Shown here: one piece after another, positions 9,226-17,471 of the stretch
Layout: each line of letters begins with the position of its first letter
Numbering within the stretch: the stretch's first letter is position 1
Source of the DNA: Haladaptatus sp. DYF46
GTDB taxonomy: Archaea; Halobacteriota; Halobacteria; Halobacteriales; Haladaptataceae
Direction: 5' to 3'
NCBI RefSeq assembly: GCF_021083305.1
Contig: NZ_JAJFAY010000006.1
Location: 62,001-126,000, forward strand
DNA length: 64,000 bases
Position numbers and translations under genes: made by a program
The notes under the pieces: model-generated
The model's input: the letters and a program-made list of their open reading frames with translations, nothing else
Databases searched by the model: none
What the model was told of the DNA's origin: nothing

Positions 9226-9858
9226 GACTTCCACATACGGAATCTGGAGCATAAGGTTCGGTCGGTTGCGGCAACCTACTCGACCGTCAATCGATGATCG
9301 TGACGTTCTAAACCGTGGAACGCGGAGAACGGTACCGAAATGACAGCTCCACCTCACGTTACGGGGCGAATAGCGCTCACCGACGTACACTGCTCCGCGT
9401 TCGTTTCTTTTTCCTACTGTCGACGGTAGTCACAACAATTCTGCCGAACAGTCAATGGATACGTCGATTCGCCTTCTCCGTTTTGTAACGGAGAACGGTT
9501 CAGTCCTTCCACCGTCGAAATCAAGACGAGGACGGGGATCCATCGACGGTGCGACGGTTTCTCGTCCGCCTTCTTCGGGAAGTTCGCGGTCACTTCGACG
9601 ATGGACATCCCGACGACCGGCCGAACCTATTTCACGGAGACGCGAGTCGAAGACGCCGACTGAATCCCGCCTCGGATCGAACCGCCGAGTGATCGAAAAC
9701 GTCGTTCGATGGGACGGTACAAGGAGCGTGATGCGTTCTCGGGCGAGCGAAGCATGCCGTTCGGTTTCGGGTGCGCGATTCGAACAGGTTTGGTCGTTTT
9801 TCTTTCCGTTCTGGTCTCCAGAATGCTTATGGGTGATGAATGTGTGCCTTCCATTGAC
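9226..9858. other. Intergenic region between divergent ThuA-like and IclR genes
   Basis: There is no convincing gene in these 633 bases; open frames here lack family features and overlap one another on both strands. It contains the palindrome at 9474-9495 and a TATA-like sequence near 9825-9831 that fits the IclR start at 9859. Confidence 0.6.
9474..9495. repeat. 22-base palindrome, possible operator or terminator hairpin
   Basis: The perfect nine-base arms TTCTCCGTT and AACGGAGAA flank a four-base TTGT centre. It lies in the spacer between divergent ThuA-like and IclR genes, about 365 bases before the IclR start. It could be an IclR operator or a transcript-end hairpin. The arm core matches the small repeat at 764-777. 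Confidence 0.5.
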
Positions 9859-10614
9859 ATGGACGCAAAACACCCGGTGCAAACCACCGAAAAAACGCTC
9901 GCCTTGGTCGAGGAGTTGATGGAACGGGGTTCGTGTGGCGTGACGGAGCTCGCCGACGGATCGAACATGGGAAAGAGCATGGTCCACAACCACTTGACGA
10001 CGCTTCGGAAACACGGATACGTCGTCAAGACCGGCGGCGAGTATCGTCTCGGGCTGAAGTTCCTCGAAGTGGGCGGCCACACCCGGAAATCGATGGAACT
10101 CTACGAGGTTGCGGAGCCGGAAATCAAAGCGCTCGCGGACGAAACCGGCGAGCTCGCGAATCTCCTCGTGGAAGAACAGGGAAAGGGCGTCTACCTGATG
10201 CGAGCCAAAGGCGCGAAAGCGGTCGATTTGGACACGCACGCCGGTCTCCGAACGTACCTCCACACGACGGGACTCGGAAAAGCGATTCTCGCGCACCTGC
10301 CCGAGGAGCGCGTCGACGAAATCGTCGAGCGGCACGGGCTCGAACGGGCCACGCCACAGAGCATCGGTACGAGAGAGGAACTGTTCGAGACGCTGGAAGA
10401 GGTCCGCGAGCGAGGATACGCCATCGACGACGGGGAACGATTGGAGGGCCTCCGCTGTATCGCAGCACCGGTACGCACCTCCTCGAACGAGGTGTTGGGT
10501 GCCATCAGCGTCTCCGCTCCCGCGAGCAGGGTGAGCGACGATGACCTCCACGATGAACTGTCGAAACGGGTACTCAACGCGGCCAACGTCATCGAACTCA
10601 ACATCAACTACTGA
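9859..10614 (+). CDS. IclR-family transcriptional regulator 1
   Basis: The 251-residue protein has an N-terminal winged helix-turn-helix (about 5-65; [16 protein letters not shown], then the recognition region [17 protein letters not shown]) and a C-terminal IclR effector-binding domain (about 80-250), where sugar-acid intermediates normally bind. A TATA-like box near 9826 favours the ATG at 9859 over an upstream in-frame ATG. It lies 137 bases before an enolase-superfamily gene on the same strand and is divergent from ThuA-like, so it probably controls one or both. It shares domain order and many residues with the second IclR gene at 33914. Confidence 0.92.
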   Translation: MDAKHPVQTTEKTLALVEELMERGSCGVTELADGSNMGKSMVHNHLTTLRKHGYVVKTGGEYRLGLKFLEVGGHTRKSMELYEVAEPEIKALADETGELANLLVEEQGKGVYLMRAKGAKAVDLDTHAGLRTYLHTTGLGKAILAHLPEERVDEIVERHGLERATPQSIGTREELFETLEEVRERGYAIDDGERLEGLRCIAAPVRTSSNEVLGAISVSAPASRVSDDDLHDELSKRVLNAANVIELNINY

Positions 10615-10721
10615 TCGATAATCGTCACCCTCTGCACCGTTTCACGCTTCGAACCCTCCGAACCATCAGCGATACGGTCGCCCGTCTCCAGTTCTCCGGA
10701 AGCCCGCCGAGGAGAGATAAA

Positions 10722-10728
10722 TTATATA
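10722..10728 (+). promoter_or_regulatory. TATA box before enolase-superfamily gene 1
   Basis: TTATATA is centred 27 bases before the GTG at 10752. It supports leaderless initiation at a GTG rather than at a later ATG. Confidence 0.7.
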
Positions 10729-10751
10729 CGGCCACATCGGAATCGGATACT

Positions 10752-11927
10752 GTGGGACCAGAAATAACGAAAATAGTGAGTACGGAGTTTTCGTACCCAT
10801 TACAGGACGTAGGAACCGATGAACACGGCTTCAACCTCGTTTACGAACCCGGTTCGACGACGGAGCGGAAACTGTTCGCCATCGAAGTACAGACCGACAC
10901 GGGTATCTCGGGGGAATATATCGGCGGAAACTCCCCCGGTGCCGCCCAGTACAACACCGTCGCGGACTATCTCGTCGGAAAGAACCCGCTCGAACGTGAA
11001 AAACACTGGAGCGAAGTCAAGCGCGCGCTGAGAAAGTACGACCGGATGGGAATCGGTCCCATCGACATCGCGCTGTGGGATTTCGCGGGGAAATATTACG
11101 ACGCCCCGATTCACGAACTGCTCGGCACGTACCGCGATCGCATTCCCGCCTACGCGTCCACCTATCACGGCGACGAGAACGGGGGCTTGGACTCCCCGGA
11201 GGCGTTCGCCGATTTCGCCGAGGAGTGTCGTGACAGGGGATTTCCCGGCTACAAGATTCACGGATGGGGCGGCGGGGATACCTCCCGCGACCTCGACCGC
11301 GAAATCGCCGCCGTCCACGCCGTCGGCGAACGCGTCGGCGACGAGATGGACCTGATGCACGACCCGGCCTGTGAACTCGAAACCTTCGGTGACGCGGTCA
11401 AACTCGGCCGCGCGCTCGACGAAGAGGGGTTCTTCTGGTACGAGGACCCGTTCCGCGACGGCGGTATCTCACAACACGCACATCGAAAGCTTCGACAGAC
11501 GCTCGACACCCCGATTCTCCAGACGGAACACGTCCGTGGTCTCGAAATCGCGACCGATTTCGTCGCGAACGAGGCGACCGACTTCGTCCGTGCAGACCCC
11601 GAGTACGACGGCGGCATCACGGGCGCGATGAAACGCGCACGAATGGCCGAAGGCTTCGGACTCGATACGGAGTTTCACGCACCCGGTCCGGCCCAGCGAC
11701 ACTGCATCGCCGCGACGCGGAACGCCAACTACTACGAGATGGCGCTCGTTCATCCCGAATGCCAGAACACCCAACCGCCGGTGTATCTGGGCGACTACTC
11801 CGACATGATCGAAGTCGTCGACGACGACGGAACCGTTCCGGTTCCCGACGGCCCCGGACTCGGCGTGGAGTACGACTGGGAGTACGTCGAATCGAACGCC
11901 ACCGGAAGCGTACACGTGTACGAGTAG
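10752..11927 (+). CDS. Enolase-superfamily (mandelate racemase/muconate lactonizing) protein 1, probable sugar-acid dehydratase
   Basis: The 391-residue protein has the capping domain plus (beta/alpha) barrel of the mandelate racemase group. Candidate catalytic groups are Lys and His in GYKIHGW, metal ligands in LMHDPA, WYEDPF and LQTEHV, and a late barrel His in EFHAPGP. The group abstracts a proton alpha to a carboxylate using Mg2+, most often to dehydrate an aldonate to a 2-keto-3-deoxy acid. Active-site spacing differs from the other three enolase-family genes here, so the substrate probably differs. Translation starts at a GTG placed 27 bases after a clear TATA box. It follows the IclR gene and precedes the LUD pair. 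Confidence 0.85.
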   Translation: MGPEITKIVSTEFSYPLQDVGTDEHGFNLVYEPGSTTERKLFAIEVQTDTGISGEYIGGNSPGAAQYNTVADYLVGKNPLEREKHWSEVKRALRKYDRMGIGPIDIALWDFAGKYYDAPIHELLGTYRDRIPAYASTYHGDENGGLDSPEAFADFAEECRDRGFPGYKIHGWGGGDTSRDLDREIAAVHAVGERVGDEMDLMHDPACELETFGDAVKLGRALDEEGFFWYEDPFRDGGISQHAHRKLRQTLDTPILQTEHVRGLEIATDFVANEATDFVRADPEYDGGITGAMKRARMAEGFGLDTEFHAPGPAQRHCIAATRNANYYEMALVHPECQNTQPPVYLGDYSDMIEVVDDDGTVPVPDGPGLGVEYDWEYVESNATGSVHVYE

Positions 11928-12019
11928 CAATACGTGTTCGAATAACGGGTCGAACTTCCGGCCTGCCGACGTTTTTCCCGTCCATCGACGGGACGGGCGC
12001 ATCGCCGCCACAAGAATGG

Positions 12020-12025
12020 TTATTA
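12020..12025 (+). promoter_or_regulatory. TATA box of the LUD operon
   Basis: TTATTA is centred about 26 bases before the ATG at 12049 and argues for that start over the open frame beginning at 12016. Confidence 0.55.
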
Positions 12026-12048
12026 GGCCACCTCCACAACGTCCTGCC

Positions 12049-12558
12049 ATGCCGACGAAATCGACGACGACGTTCGAATCGTCGTTGCGAAAACTCGACG
12101 TCCCGTGTACAGTGACGGCCGTCGATGCGTTCGCCGACGCGCTGGAGGAAGCCATCGAACCGCCGGCGGTCGGCGTCGCGTTGGATATCGACGGAATCTC
12201 GCTCGACGACGCCGACGTGACGTGTTCACCATCGACGGGGGAGCTAACCGGCGCGAAAACCGGCGTCACACCCGCTGCGCTCGGCGTAGCTGCTCACGGA
12301 AGCTTGGTGTTGCAATCGTCCGCAGACGGAACCGAACCGGTCAGCCTCTATCCGCCCCGCCATGTCGCCGTGATCCGTGAGAGCGACATCGTCCCCGACG
12401 TCCGCGACGCCCTCGATTGGCTCGACGGCGAGTTCGACGACGGTCGGCGCTCCGCCGTCTTCGCCACCGGCGTCAGCGCCACCGGCGACATGGGCGCGCT
12501 CGTCGAGGGCGTTCACGGACCGGCGGATGTCCGCGTCATCGTCGTGGAGGGTCGCTAG
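12049..12558 (+). CDS. lutC: LUD-domain protein, LutC-like subunit
   Basis: The 169-residue protein has the short single-domain form of the LUD family (LutC/YkgG). Family blocks are GVTPAALGVAAHGSLVL near the middle and LYPPRHVAVIRESDIV after it. LutC works with LutA and LutB in iron-sulfur-dependent oxidation of L-lactate to pyruvate in the cytoplasm. The start sits just after a TATA box, so the transcript is probably leaderless. Its stop codon directly abuts the ATG of the fused LutB-LutA gene with no spacer, giving a two-gene operon. Lactate as substrate is the known family role; its source here is inferred (see the FAH-family gene at 29992). Confidence 0.86.
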   Translation: MPTKSTTTFESSLRKLDVPCTVTAVDAFADALEEAIEPPAVGVALDIDGISLDDADVTCSPSTGELTGAKTGVTPAALGVAAHGSLVLQSSADGTEPVSLYPPRHVAVIRESDIVPDVRDALDWLDGEFDDGRRSAVFATGVSATGDMGALVEGVHGPADVRVIVVEGR

Positions 12559-14763
12559 ATGAGCAGCGATAGCCGACGCGAGAAGGCGGCGAAAATCCGC
12601 CATTTACTGGAGACGGAAGGAGAGAGCGTTCAGGAGAACACGACGCACTTCAACGAGGAACGGTACGACGCCGTCGAGGAGTTCGCGGGCTACGAGGCGG
12701 TTCGTGAGGAGGCCCGCGCCATCAAGGAGGACGCCATCGACAGACTTCCGGAACTGGTGGAAACCCTCCGCGAGTCAGTGGAGGACAACGGCGGTCATCT
12801 GTACGTCGCGGACGACGCCGCGGACGCGAACGCCTACATTCGGGAGGTCGCCGAAGATACCGACGCCGACTCGCTGGTGAAGAGCAAGTCCATGACGACG
12901 GAGGAACTCGAAGTAAACGAGCAACTGGAAGCCGACGACGTAGACGTCTGGGAGACTGACCTCGGGGAGTTCGTCATTCAAATCGCGGACGAAGCGCCGT
13001 CGCACCTCGTCGGGCCGTCGTTACACCGAACGACGGACGACGTCGCGGACCTGTTCAACGAGTACTTCGACCCGGACGAACCGTTCGAGACGGCGGAGGA
13101 ACTCACCGAGTTCGCTCGTGATTATCTGGGCGAGCGGATTTGTGCTGCCGACGTCGGCATGACCGGCGCGAACTTCGTGCTGGCCGACTCGGGGACGATA
13201 ACCCTCGTCACCAACGAGGGTAACGCGCGTAAGTGTGCGGTGACGCCCGACACCCACGTCGCGGTCGCCGGCGTCGAGAAGATACTCCCGTCGCTGTCGG
13301 ACCTCGGTCCGTTCGTGGAACTCATCGCCCGGTCGGCCACGGGACAGGACATCGCTCAGTACGTCTCGCTGTTTAGCCCGCCGACAGAATCCCCCACGTT
13401 GGACTTCGAGAACCCCGACGACCCGGCGTTCGGAAACCAGCGCGACCGGGAGTTCCATCTGGTCCTCGTCGACAACGGACGCATGGCGATGCGCGAGGAC
13501 GACCAACTGCGCGAGACGCTGTACTGTATCCGGTGTGGGGCCTGCGCGAACTCGTGTGCGAACTTCCAGCACGTCGGCGGCCACGCCTTCGGCGGAGAGA
13601 CGTACACCGGCGGCATCGCCACCGGGTGGGAAACGGGCGTCCACGGCATCGACAGCGCCGCCGAGTTCAACGACCTCTGTACCGGCTGTTCGCGCTGCGT
13701 CAACGCCTGTCCGGTGAAGATCGACATCCCGTGGATAAACACGGTCGTCCGCGACCGCCTCAACCGCGACCACGACCCCTCGAAGTTCGACTTCCTCGTC
13801 GAGGGGTTGACCCCGGACGAGGAACCGGCGGGTCTCGACCTACAGAAACGAGCGTTCGGCAACTTCGAGACGATGGCGAAGGTCGCGAGCAGAACCGCGC
13901 CGGTTTCGAACCGATTGCTCGGGTCGTCACCGGTCAGAGCCGCGATGAGCCGACTCGCGGGTATCGACGAGCGTCGCGACCTCCCGACCTTCCGGGACGA
14001 ATCCCTCGTCGAGTGGTTCGAAGCGCGGGGCGGGAGCCACGTTCCCGATGCCGACCGAACCGCCGTCCTCTATCCGGACGTCTACACCAACTACGTCCTC
14101 GTGGAACGTGGGAAGGCCGCGGTGACCCTCCTCGAATCCCTCGGCGTCGAAGTCGTCGTTCCGGACGTTCCCGGAAGCGGGCGCGCCCCGCTTTCCCAAG
14201 GGATGATCGACACGGCCGAGTCGAAGGCTCGACGCGTGTTCGACCGTCTTCGTCGGGACATCGACCGCGGTCGGGACGTGGTCGTCGTGGAACCGAGCGA
14301 CCTCGCCATGTTCCGGCGGGAGTACGAAAAGCTACTCCCCGCCCGCGCGTTCGAAACCCTCTCCGAGAACAGTTACGAGGTTATGGAATACGTCTTCGGG
14401 CTGCTGGAAAACGGCGCGGATTCGGACGTACTCCCGCACGACGCCCCGAGAATCGCCTATCACAGCCACTGTCAGCAACGAACGTTGGGACTCGACGTGT
14501 ACACCGAGGCGGTGTTCGAACGGCTCGGGTACGACGTGGTCACGTCGGACGTGGAGTGCTGCGGCATGGCCGGAAGTTTCGGGTACAAATCGGAGTACTA
14601 CGAGTTGAGCATGGACGTCGGGACGACGCTCCGTGACCAGTTCGCAGACGAAACCGACCGAACCATTGTCGCGTCCGGAACGTCGTGCACCGAGCAACTC
14701 GCCGACCTGTTGGACGAGTCGGTGAAGCATCCGGTCGAGATACTCGCACCTCGCGGGCGCTGA
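12559..14763 (+). CDS. lutB: LUD/4Fe-4S/CCG-domain fusion protein (LutB-LutA type)
   Basis: The 734-residue protein joins what are often two proteins. Residues about 60-310 form a LUD domain. Two 4Fe-4S motifs follow: CIRCGACANSC (from about 321) and CTGCSRCVNACP (from about 374). The C-terminal part carries the cysteine-rich CCG motifs, including HCQQRT (about 640), ECCGMAGSFG (about 666) and SGTSCTEQL. Bacterial LutB is near 470 and LutA near 240 residues, so the length fits a LutB-LutA fusion. With LutC it would oxidise L-lactate or a related 2-hydroxy acid and pass electrons to a membrane carrier. The gene starts at the base after the lutC stop. Confidence 0.9.
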   Translation: MSSDSRREKAAKIRHLLETEGESVQENTTHFNEERYDAVEEFAGYEAVREEARAIKEDAIDRLPELVETLRESVEDNGGHLYVADDAADANAYIREVAEDTDADSLVKSKSMTTEELEVNEQLEADDVDVWETDLGEFVIQIADEAPSHLVGPSLHRTTDDVADLFNEYFDPDEPFETAEELTEFARDYLGERICAADVGMTGANFVLADSGTITLVTNEGNARKCAVTPDTHVAVAGVEKILPSLSDLGPFVELIARSATGQDIAQYVSLFSPPTESPTLDFENPDDPAFGNQRDREFHLVLVDNGRMAMREDDQLRETLYCIRCGACANSCANFQHVGGHAFGGETYTGGIATGWETGVHGIDSAAEFNDLCTGCSRCVNACPVKIDIPWINTVVRDRLNRDHDPSKFDFLVEGLTPDEEPAGLDLQKRAFGNFETMAKVASRTAPVSNRLLGSSPVRAAMSRLAGIDERRDLPTFRDESLVEWFEARGGSHVPDADRTAVLYPDVYTNYVLVERGKAAVTLLESLGVEVVVPDVPGSGRAPLSQGMIDTAESKARRVFDRLRRDIDRGRDVVVVEPSDLAMFRREYEKLLPARAFETLSENSYEVMEYVFGLLENGADSDVLPHDAPRIAYHSHCQQRTLGLDVYTEAVFERLGYDVVTSDVECCGMAGSFGYKSEYYELSMDVGTTLRDQFADETDRTIVASGTSCTEQLADLLDESVKHPVEILAPRGR

Positions 14764-14844
14764 CGTTCCAGCACCCTCCCCACGTTGCAACTGGTCGTCG
14801 AAAGAGAGAAACAGTGATACCCCCTGACGAGAGACACATCCACC

Positions 14845-15807
14845 ATGGAGCCAGCACTCATACTGCCACCGGAGCGTGACGAGCGATGGGAACTCGCCAA
14901 ACAGATGGGCGTCGAACGGGCGGTCGTCCACACGCTCGAAATCGGCGACGGGAGCAAACCGTGGCGCTTCGAGGACCTCATGGAACTGACCCAGCGGTTC
15001 GCTGACTTCGGCATCGATGTCGACGTCATCGAGGGGTGTGTCCCGATTTCCGACGCGACGCGACTCGGACGGGACGGACGCGACGAGGAGATAGAACGGT
15101 TCAAACGGTACCTCCGAAACCTCGGCGAACTCGGCGTGCCGGTCGTCGCGTACGACTGGATGGCCGGGCTCCGCTGGGCGCGCACGTCGACTGCGCTCCC
15201 GTCGCGGGGCGGGTCGCTCACGACCGGATACGACCACGACCTCATGCAGCGCGGCCCCGACCAACCGCTGGCACCCGTCGACGGCGAGGAGCTCTGGGGC
15301 GGCCTCGAACACTTTCTGACGGAGGTCGTTCCGGTCGCGGAGGAAGCCGGCGTGAAGCTCGCCCTTCACCCCGACGACCCGCCGCTGGGGAACGTTCGCG
15401 GGGTCGACCGTATCATCACCAGCGTGGAGGCCTACGACCGGGTACTCGACATCTACGACAGCGAATACAACGGCATCACCTTCTGTCAGGGTAACTTCGC
15501 CGCGATGGGGGCGGACGTTCCGGAGGCCATCCGACACTTCGGCGACCGTATCAACTTCGTGCACTTCCGCGACGTGGACGGAACCGCCGAAAAGTTCGTC
15601 GAAACGTGGCACGACGACGGCCCGACGGACATGCTGGAGTGCGTCGAGGCGTATCGGGATATCGGTTTCGAGGGACCGGTTCGACCGGACCACGTCCAAA
15701 CCATGGCGACCGAGTCGAACGACAACCCCGGCTACATGACGTTGGGGCGACTCTACGCCATCGGCTATCTGAAAGGGCTTCTCGAACGGACGGACGACCG
15801 ACGGTAG
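14845..15807 (+). CDS. uxuA: UxuA-like mannonate dehydratase
   Basis: The 320-residue TIM-barrel protein carries the UxuA signature set: LALHPDDPP (His175), FCQGN (Cys214), NFVHFRDV (His240), RPDH (His283) and NPGYMTLGRL near the end. These correspond to the metal and acid/base residues of D-mannonate dehydratase, which makes 2-keto-3-deoxygluconate from mannonate in glucuronate breakdown. At 320 residues it is shorter than the roughly 390 of E. coli UxuA, lacking some insertions. It starts 81 bases after the LUD operon and precedes the UxaA-family cluster. Its last codons form the first unit of a 21-base tandem repeat. A related xylose-isomerase-like dehydratase activity cannot be excluded. 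Confidence 0.83.
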   Translation: MEPALILPPERDERWELAKQMGVERAVVHTLEIGDGSKPWRFEDLMELTQRFADFGIDVDVIEGCVPISDATRLGRDGRDEEIERFKRYLRNLGELGVPVVAYDWMAGLRWARTSTALPSRGGSLTTGYDHDLMQRGPDQPLAPVDGEELWGGLEHFLTEVVPVAEEAGVKLALHPDDPPLGNVRGVDRIITSVEAYDRVLDIYDSEYNGITFCQGNFAAMGADVPEAIRHFGDRINFVHFRDVDGTAEKFVETWHDDGPTDMLECVEAYRDIGFEGPVRPDHVQTMATESNDNPGYMTLGRLYAIGYLKGLLERTDDRR

Positions 15808-15857
15808 CAAACTTTCGACCGACGGTAGCGAACTTACGGCCGACGATAGCGGGTTTC
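15795..15857 (+). repeat. Three tandem 21-base repeats across the uxuA stop codon
   Basis: Three head-to-tail units start at 15795, 15816 and 15837. The first two differ at two positions (shared core CGACCGACGGTAGC); the third is more diverged. Unit 1 contains the real TAG stop, and each following unit repeats an in-frame TAG, so the reading frame is closed three times. This looks like local slippage. Confidence 0.75.
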
Positions 15858-15987
15858 CGACGGTACGCGCCCCGATTCACCGATAGGGAGAACCACTGGC
15901 TTCCCCCGCGGTGGACTACCTTTCGAGGCGTTTTCCACCGAACACGGAGTAATACCTATTGCTCTCCTCCGAGAACGGTGTGAGTGT

Positions 15988-17169
15988 ATGAGTACCACGT
16001 TTCACGGGTATCGCCGAGACGACGGCCGTGTCGGCGTCCGCAACTACGTCGCCCTCGTTCCGACGTCCGTGGCCGCCAGCCCGGTCGCTCGCCACATCGC
16101 GGGGGAAGCGGGCGAGTGGGCGCGGGCGACGCCACATCAGATGGGCACGACGCAACCGAAACCGGCACGGAAACAGACCGAGCGCGTTCTCACCGGAATC
16201 GGCCGGAATCCGAACGTCGGGGCGGCAGTCGTCATCGAACTCGGAACCGAAGATATCGACGCCGAAGCGCTCGCTGACGGCATCGCGACGACCGGAAAAC
16301 CTGTCGAGACGCTCTCGATTCGCGACTGTGGAGGAACGAAACGTGCCCTCGCCGACGGCCAGCGAATCGCGGAAACGCTTCACGAAGGAATCGCCGACGC
16401 GCGGCGGGAGGAAGCCGATATGTCGGAACTGATATTCGGAGCGGAGTGCGGCGGGAGCGACGCGACGAGCGGTATCGCGTCCAATCCGGCAGTCGGGAAC
16501 GCGGCGGACCGAATCGTCGCCGCCGGTGGGACCGTCAGTTTCAGCGAAACGCCGGAGTTCATCGGTGCCGAACACATCCTCGCCGACCGCTGTGCGACCG
16601 ACGAGGTTCGAGAACGACTCCTCGAACGGGTCGAAGCACGCGAAGGACAGGCGAAGTTGATGGGCGTCGACCTCCGGGGGGCACAGCCCACGCCGGGAAA
16701 TCAGGAAGGTGGACTGACGACCATCGAGGAAAAGAGCCTGGGAGCCATCGCCAAAGGCGGGACGACGCCCGTACGGGGCCTCGTCGAGTACGCCGAAACG
16801 CTGCCGACGGGCGGCGGACTCGTCCTCATGGACACGCCCGGATACGACGTCGAGAGCGTCGTGGCGAAGGTAGCTGGCGGCGCACAAATCGTCGCGTTCA
16901 CCACCGGTCGAGGGTCGACGACCGGGAACCCCATCGCGCCGGTCATCAAAGTGACCGGCAATCCCCACACGTGGGAGAAGATGCGGAACAACATGGACGT
17001 AAACGCCTCGACCATCGTCCAAGGTGAGGAAATCGAGACCGTGGGTGAGCGACTGTTCGAGACCATCAGGGACGTCGCGGACGGCCGCCGAACCGAAGCG
17101 GAACGGCGTCGGTTAGAGGAGTTCGCCATCAACGAGATTCAGCCGGAGGAACTGGAGGGAACGGCATGA
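15988..17169 (+). CDS. UxaA/GarD-family dehydratase, large subunit 1 (retains ECGGSD motif)
   Basis: The 393-residue protein covers the second and third domains of altronate/galactarate dehydratases, which make 2-keto-3-deoxy acids from altronate or galactarate using a divalent metal. It keeps DGRVGVRN (12-19), ECGGSD (153-158), GGLTTIEEKS (241-250), DTPGYD (282-287) and FTTGRGS (304-310). It has lost two other family motifs: the HGC region reads HQMGTT (50-55) and GLGCE reads ELGTE (84-88), so both cysteines are missing. The lost motifs are kept in the homologue at 17468. The stop overlaps the SAF-domain gene start by four bases, indicating translational coupling and a likely complex. Confidence 0.85.
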   Translation: MSTTFHGYRRDDGRVGVRNYVALVPTSVAASPVARHIAGEAGEWARATPHQMGTTQPKPARKQTERVLTGIGRNPNVGAAVVIELGTEDIDAEALADGIATTGKPVETLSIRDCGGTKRALADGQRIAETLHEGIADARREEADMSELIFGAECGGSDATSGIASNPAVGNAADRIVAAGGTVSFSETPEFIGAEHILADRCATDEVRERLLERVEAREGQAKLMGVDLRGAQPTPGNQEGGLTTIEEKSLGAIAKGGTTPVRGLVEYAETLPTGGGLVLMDTPGYDVESVVAKVAGGAQIVAFTTGRGSTTGNPIAPVIKVTGNPHTWEKMRNNMDVNASTIVQGEEIETVGERLFETIRDVADGRRTEAERRRLEEFAINEIQPEELEGTA

Positions 17170-17471
17170 AAGGCGACGTCATCGACGACGCCGCGCTCGT
17201 CATGGACCGTCGTGATTCGGTCGCGACGGCCCTCGAGGACCTTGAAACCGGGAGAACGCTCTCGGACGGGAAGCGTGATGTGACGCTCTCGGACGAGGTT
17301 CCCTTCGGTCACAAGTTCGCGCTCGAACCCATCGACCGGGGTGACGATATTTTCAAGTACGGGGCCGTCATCGGCCGTGCGACCGACGACGTTCCGCCCG
17401 GTAGCTGGGTCCACACGCACAACTGTGAGAGCACGCGTGGCAGAGGCGACCAACAGGAGGGGAAGCGATGA
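17166..17471 (+). CDS. UxaA-family SAF-domain small subunit
   Basis: The 101-residue protein corresponds to the N-terminal SAF domain of altronate dehydratase. The key blocks are VPFGHKFAL (about 39-47), DIFKYGAVIG (about 58-67) and the closing PPGSWVHTHN, where His residues contribute to metal or substrate binding in the family. It overlaps the genes on both sides by four bases, so all three are made from one message. Splitting of SAF and catalytic domains into separate proteins is known in archaea and bacteria; here the remainder is further divided between two large proteins. Confidence 0.88.
   Translation: MKGDVIDDAALVMDRRDSVATALEDLETGRTLSDGKRDVTLSDEVPFGHKFALEPIDRGDDIFKYGAVIGRATDDVPPGSWVHTHNCESTRGRGDQQEGKR

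Noticed and set aside
9455-9919. 154-codon plus-strand frame before IclR regulator 1
   Set aside because: It overlaps the start of the IclR gene in another frame and shows no protein-family features.
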